Source: Chitinophaga pinensis (lineage in GTDB: Bacteria; Bacteroidota; Bacteroidia; B-17B0; Aurantibacillaceae). Taken from it: a stretch of 64,000 bases of DNA. The notes below the pieces were generated by a model, which was not told the origin of the DNA, made no database searches, and saw only the letters and a program-made list of their open reading frames with translations. Shown one piece after another: positions 63,501-64,000 of this stretch; within the stretch, counting starts at the first letter, position 1, and the number at the start of each line of letters is the position of its first letter. The stretch covers positions 59,262 to 123,261 of the forward strand of contig CAMAPT010000009.1 of NCBI GenBank assembly GCA_945860225.1. The letters run 5' to 3'. The position numbers and the translations under genes were made by a program.

Positions 63501-64000
63501 TACCAAAGTAATTTAAATAAACAACTGCTCACCAATGGTTTCGAAACTCGTGAAAACAGCACACACGAATGGCGATGGCGATGGAATATCACTAGATTAT
63601 GGAGTATAAGTAATAACCATGTATTCAGCATTAAATCATACGAATCTGAATTTTTAACAACTCGTAATTACAAAATAACAGCCTATAATTTAGAATTTAA
63701 ATGTAGTTATCAGCCTAACACAGCTTTTAGAATAAGTTCGTTTTATAAGCATGATAAAAAACAAAACATCATTTTAGATGGTTTTCAAAAAGCTGAATTA
63801 AATGATATTGGTTTTGAATTTAAATTTAACCAACCCGATAAAGGAAGTTTAACCGGAAAAGCTGATTTTATTATCATTTCCTATAATGCCCCTACTAATA
63901 CACCATTGGCTTATGAAATGCTCAATGCACTTACAACAGGATATAATTACACATGGGGAGTTAGTTACCAACGTAACTTAACACAAACTATTCAAATCAG
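60525..64000 (+). CDS. Giant outer-membrane/surface protein, cut by the right edge
   Basis: A single open frame of about 1158 codons from ATG 60525 to the end of the window, without a stop; further sequence is missing. An in-frame ATG at 60618 starts a better signal peptide (MCLFFCLVSIQATAQ), so either start may be used. The region after it has repeated segments such as SISRGISFGNNQDVVV, LNLQVNGKLTEEVDLLLAAT, KLIMGDFQLQRPNSYF and, near the end, ALTTGYNYTWGVSYQRNLTQ. The alternation of polar and hydrophobic residues and Gly/Asn turns suggests a very large beta-barrel or surface protein. No named family is recognised; the style is reminiscent of SprA-like outer-membrane proteins, which is only a guess. 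Confidence 0.85.
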   Translation, partial: MCKYLLLFNGHIFPEPLQRKVYLHWQKHWNWMCLFLCLVSIQATAQSNLKKRYSIVKSDTIFLDTLSLIPGTVHLSIKNKPLDSSIYRIIYPIKAIAFKKRLPDSILITYKTFPYNFEKKYFHQSTSLLTKDLSLPSNPMTLAFSGSPPVNESFVTDGLNKNGSISRGISFGNNQDVVVNSSLNLQVNGKLTEEVDLLLAATDDNIPFQADGTTAQLQEFDKVFVQLSNKHSKLIMGDFQLQRPNSYFMNLYKRSQGVYFSNDYLDSSQKKPIVFKTQLSGAVSKGKFARHIIQGVENNQGPYRMRGADNELFIIVLSGTERIYIDGKLLQRGQENDYTIDYNTSELTFTAKQIITKDKRIIAEFQYAERNYARSLFFFNEEIEYQKLKLRFNFFGEQDNKNKSLQQTLTEAQKLTLFNVGDTLSKAVSSGAELASFNNTDVFYQKKDTLIAPLIYRGIFFHSTHADSTNYRVKFSYVGENNGYYIQISSTANGKVYQWIAPINGVLQGNYEPVIPLVTPRKKQMLTASINYQFNPQHQLDVEGVYTKNDLNTFSSYNASDDDGLGIRILSNNENPIRQDSTGKTSLKTIYNFGYEHVQKNFNPIERYRSVEFERDWNRPLNAPINENQHVGFAQIGIKKQEFLNCMYSIHFFDEDTFYKGLKHSLQSVYSTKTNRASYLGSYLNSRYTNTISDFYRHKTAFTQSIWRFNVNYLDEFEKNKFQNNQSDQLQTRSYQFWEWESNITNKDTSGNLYKLFYRERRDKQAYNANLQDSTFAKNTGFSANVNSILNHPFSIIFTYRELNLKRASMTIKPDNTVLSRIEYAPKLMRGFISSNMFYETGYGLENKKEYYYLQVGAGQGTYAWKDYNGNNIKEINEFEIAQFSDQALYIRVYTPTNQYVKVLHDQFSLSLNLRPSVFVKDSIGKLLKFISRFATQSVYRMDKKSNDNGQLFTFNPTDIALNNPLLISLNHAMRQSVFFNQSAAVFGADYTYQSNLNKQLLTNGFETRENSTHEWRWRWNITRLWSISNNHVFSIKSYESEFLTTRNYKITAYNLEFKCSYQPNTAFRISSFYKHDKKQNIILDGFQKAELNDIGFEFKFNQPDKGSLTGKADFIIISYNAPTNTPLAYEMLNALTTGYNYTWGVSYQRNLTQTIQI

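Noticed and set aside
1..64000. CRISPR arrays, rRNA genes, replication origin, prophage or conjugation genes
   Set aside because: No regularly spaced repeats, rRNA sequence, DnaA-box cluster, integrase, transposase, phage or mobilisation genes were found.

Overview
The window is AT-rich DNA (about one third G+C by eye) from a member of the Bacteroidota, most likely close to Flavobacteriia or a neighbouring low-GC class. The evidence is four secreted proteins with C-terminal type IX secretion (T9SS) sorting domains, promoters of the Bacteroidota type (TTG, about 20 nt, TAnnTTTG), a TonB-dependent receptor with an N-terminal carboxypeptidase-like domain, a CarB without the C-terminal allosteric domain, a Tgt without zinc cysteines, and almost no Shine-Dalgarno sequences. 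Both ends cut genes: one runs off the left edge (1-740, minus) and a very long one runs off the right edge (from about 60525, plus).

Layout. 0-3.6 kb is an accessory patch: an HxlR regulator, a deletion scar fusing the start of an Old Yellow Enzyme gene to the end of a YciI-like gene, a muconolactone-isomerase-like protein, a cation diffusion facilitator and tRNA-Leu(UAG). 3.7-11.4 kb holds DUF3050, then an HU / TPR / 29-residue ribosomal-type peptide / RNase G block, a PASTA protein, a T9SS protein and an RluA-type pseudouridine synthase. 11.4-17.6 kb has a TM2 protein, an SCO protein with an SCO-like partner, a PH-like membrane protein, a LysM lytic transglycosylase and a large EF-hand membrane protein. 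17.9-18.8 kb is a single-gene module bounded by inverted repeats and a long hairpin. 19-22.3 kb has LptF/G, Tgt and a small secreted protein.

22.3-30.4 kb contains a 6.7-kb block (two secreted proteins, a TPR histidine kinase and a LytTR response regulator) lying between the intact mrp gene and a second, broken copy of the mrp 3' end. The same arrangement recurs at 44.2-45.3 kb, where a 1-kb one-gene block lies between intact carB and a second copy of the carB 3' end with its terminator. 30.4-34.1 kb has a lipoprotein hydrolase, an outer-membrane protein, gatA, tatA and methylmalonyl-CoA epimerase.

34.1-40.4 kb is a metal-uptake-like locus on the minus strand: a DUF4856 lipoprotein, an imelysin-family lipoprotein, a vitamin K-dependent gamma-carboxylase homologue (HTTM) and a TonB-dependent receptor. 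The DUF4856 and imelysin promoters carry the same palindrome at the same distance from matched -33/-7 elements, so they are probably co-regulated. An MFS transporter, metF, purM and carB follow. 48.5-58.9 kb is rich in secreted redox and phosphatase-type proteins: a choice-of-anchor I protein, a TauE/SafE transporter, a cytochrome c/copper monooxygenase fusion, a thioredoxin-like protein, a PhoX-like protein, and a di-haem peroxidase whose N-terminal domain looks imelysin-like. The window closes with a hypothetical protein, exodeoxyribonuclease III and the start of a giant surface protein.

The strongest leads are the repeated re-use of housekeeping-gene 3' ends as insertion boundaries, the gamma-carboxylase homologue that keeps its key Lys and His inside an iron-type operon, the shared operator of that locus, and the hairpin-bounded single-gene module. 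All functions are read from sequence patterns only; no database search was run.
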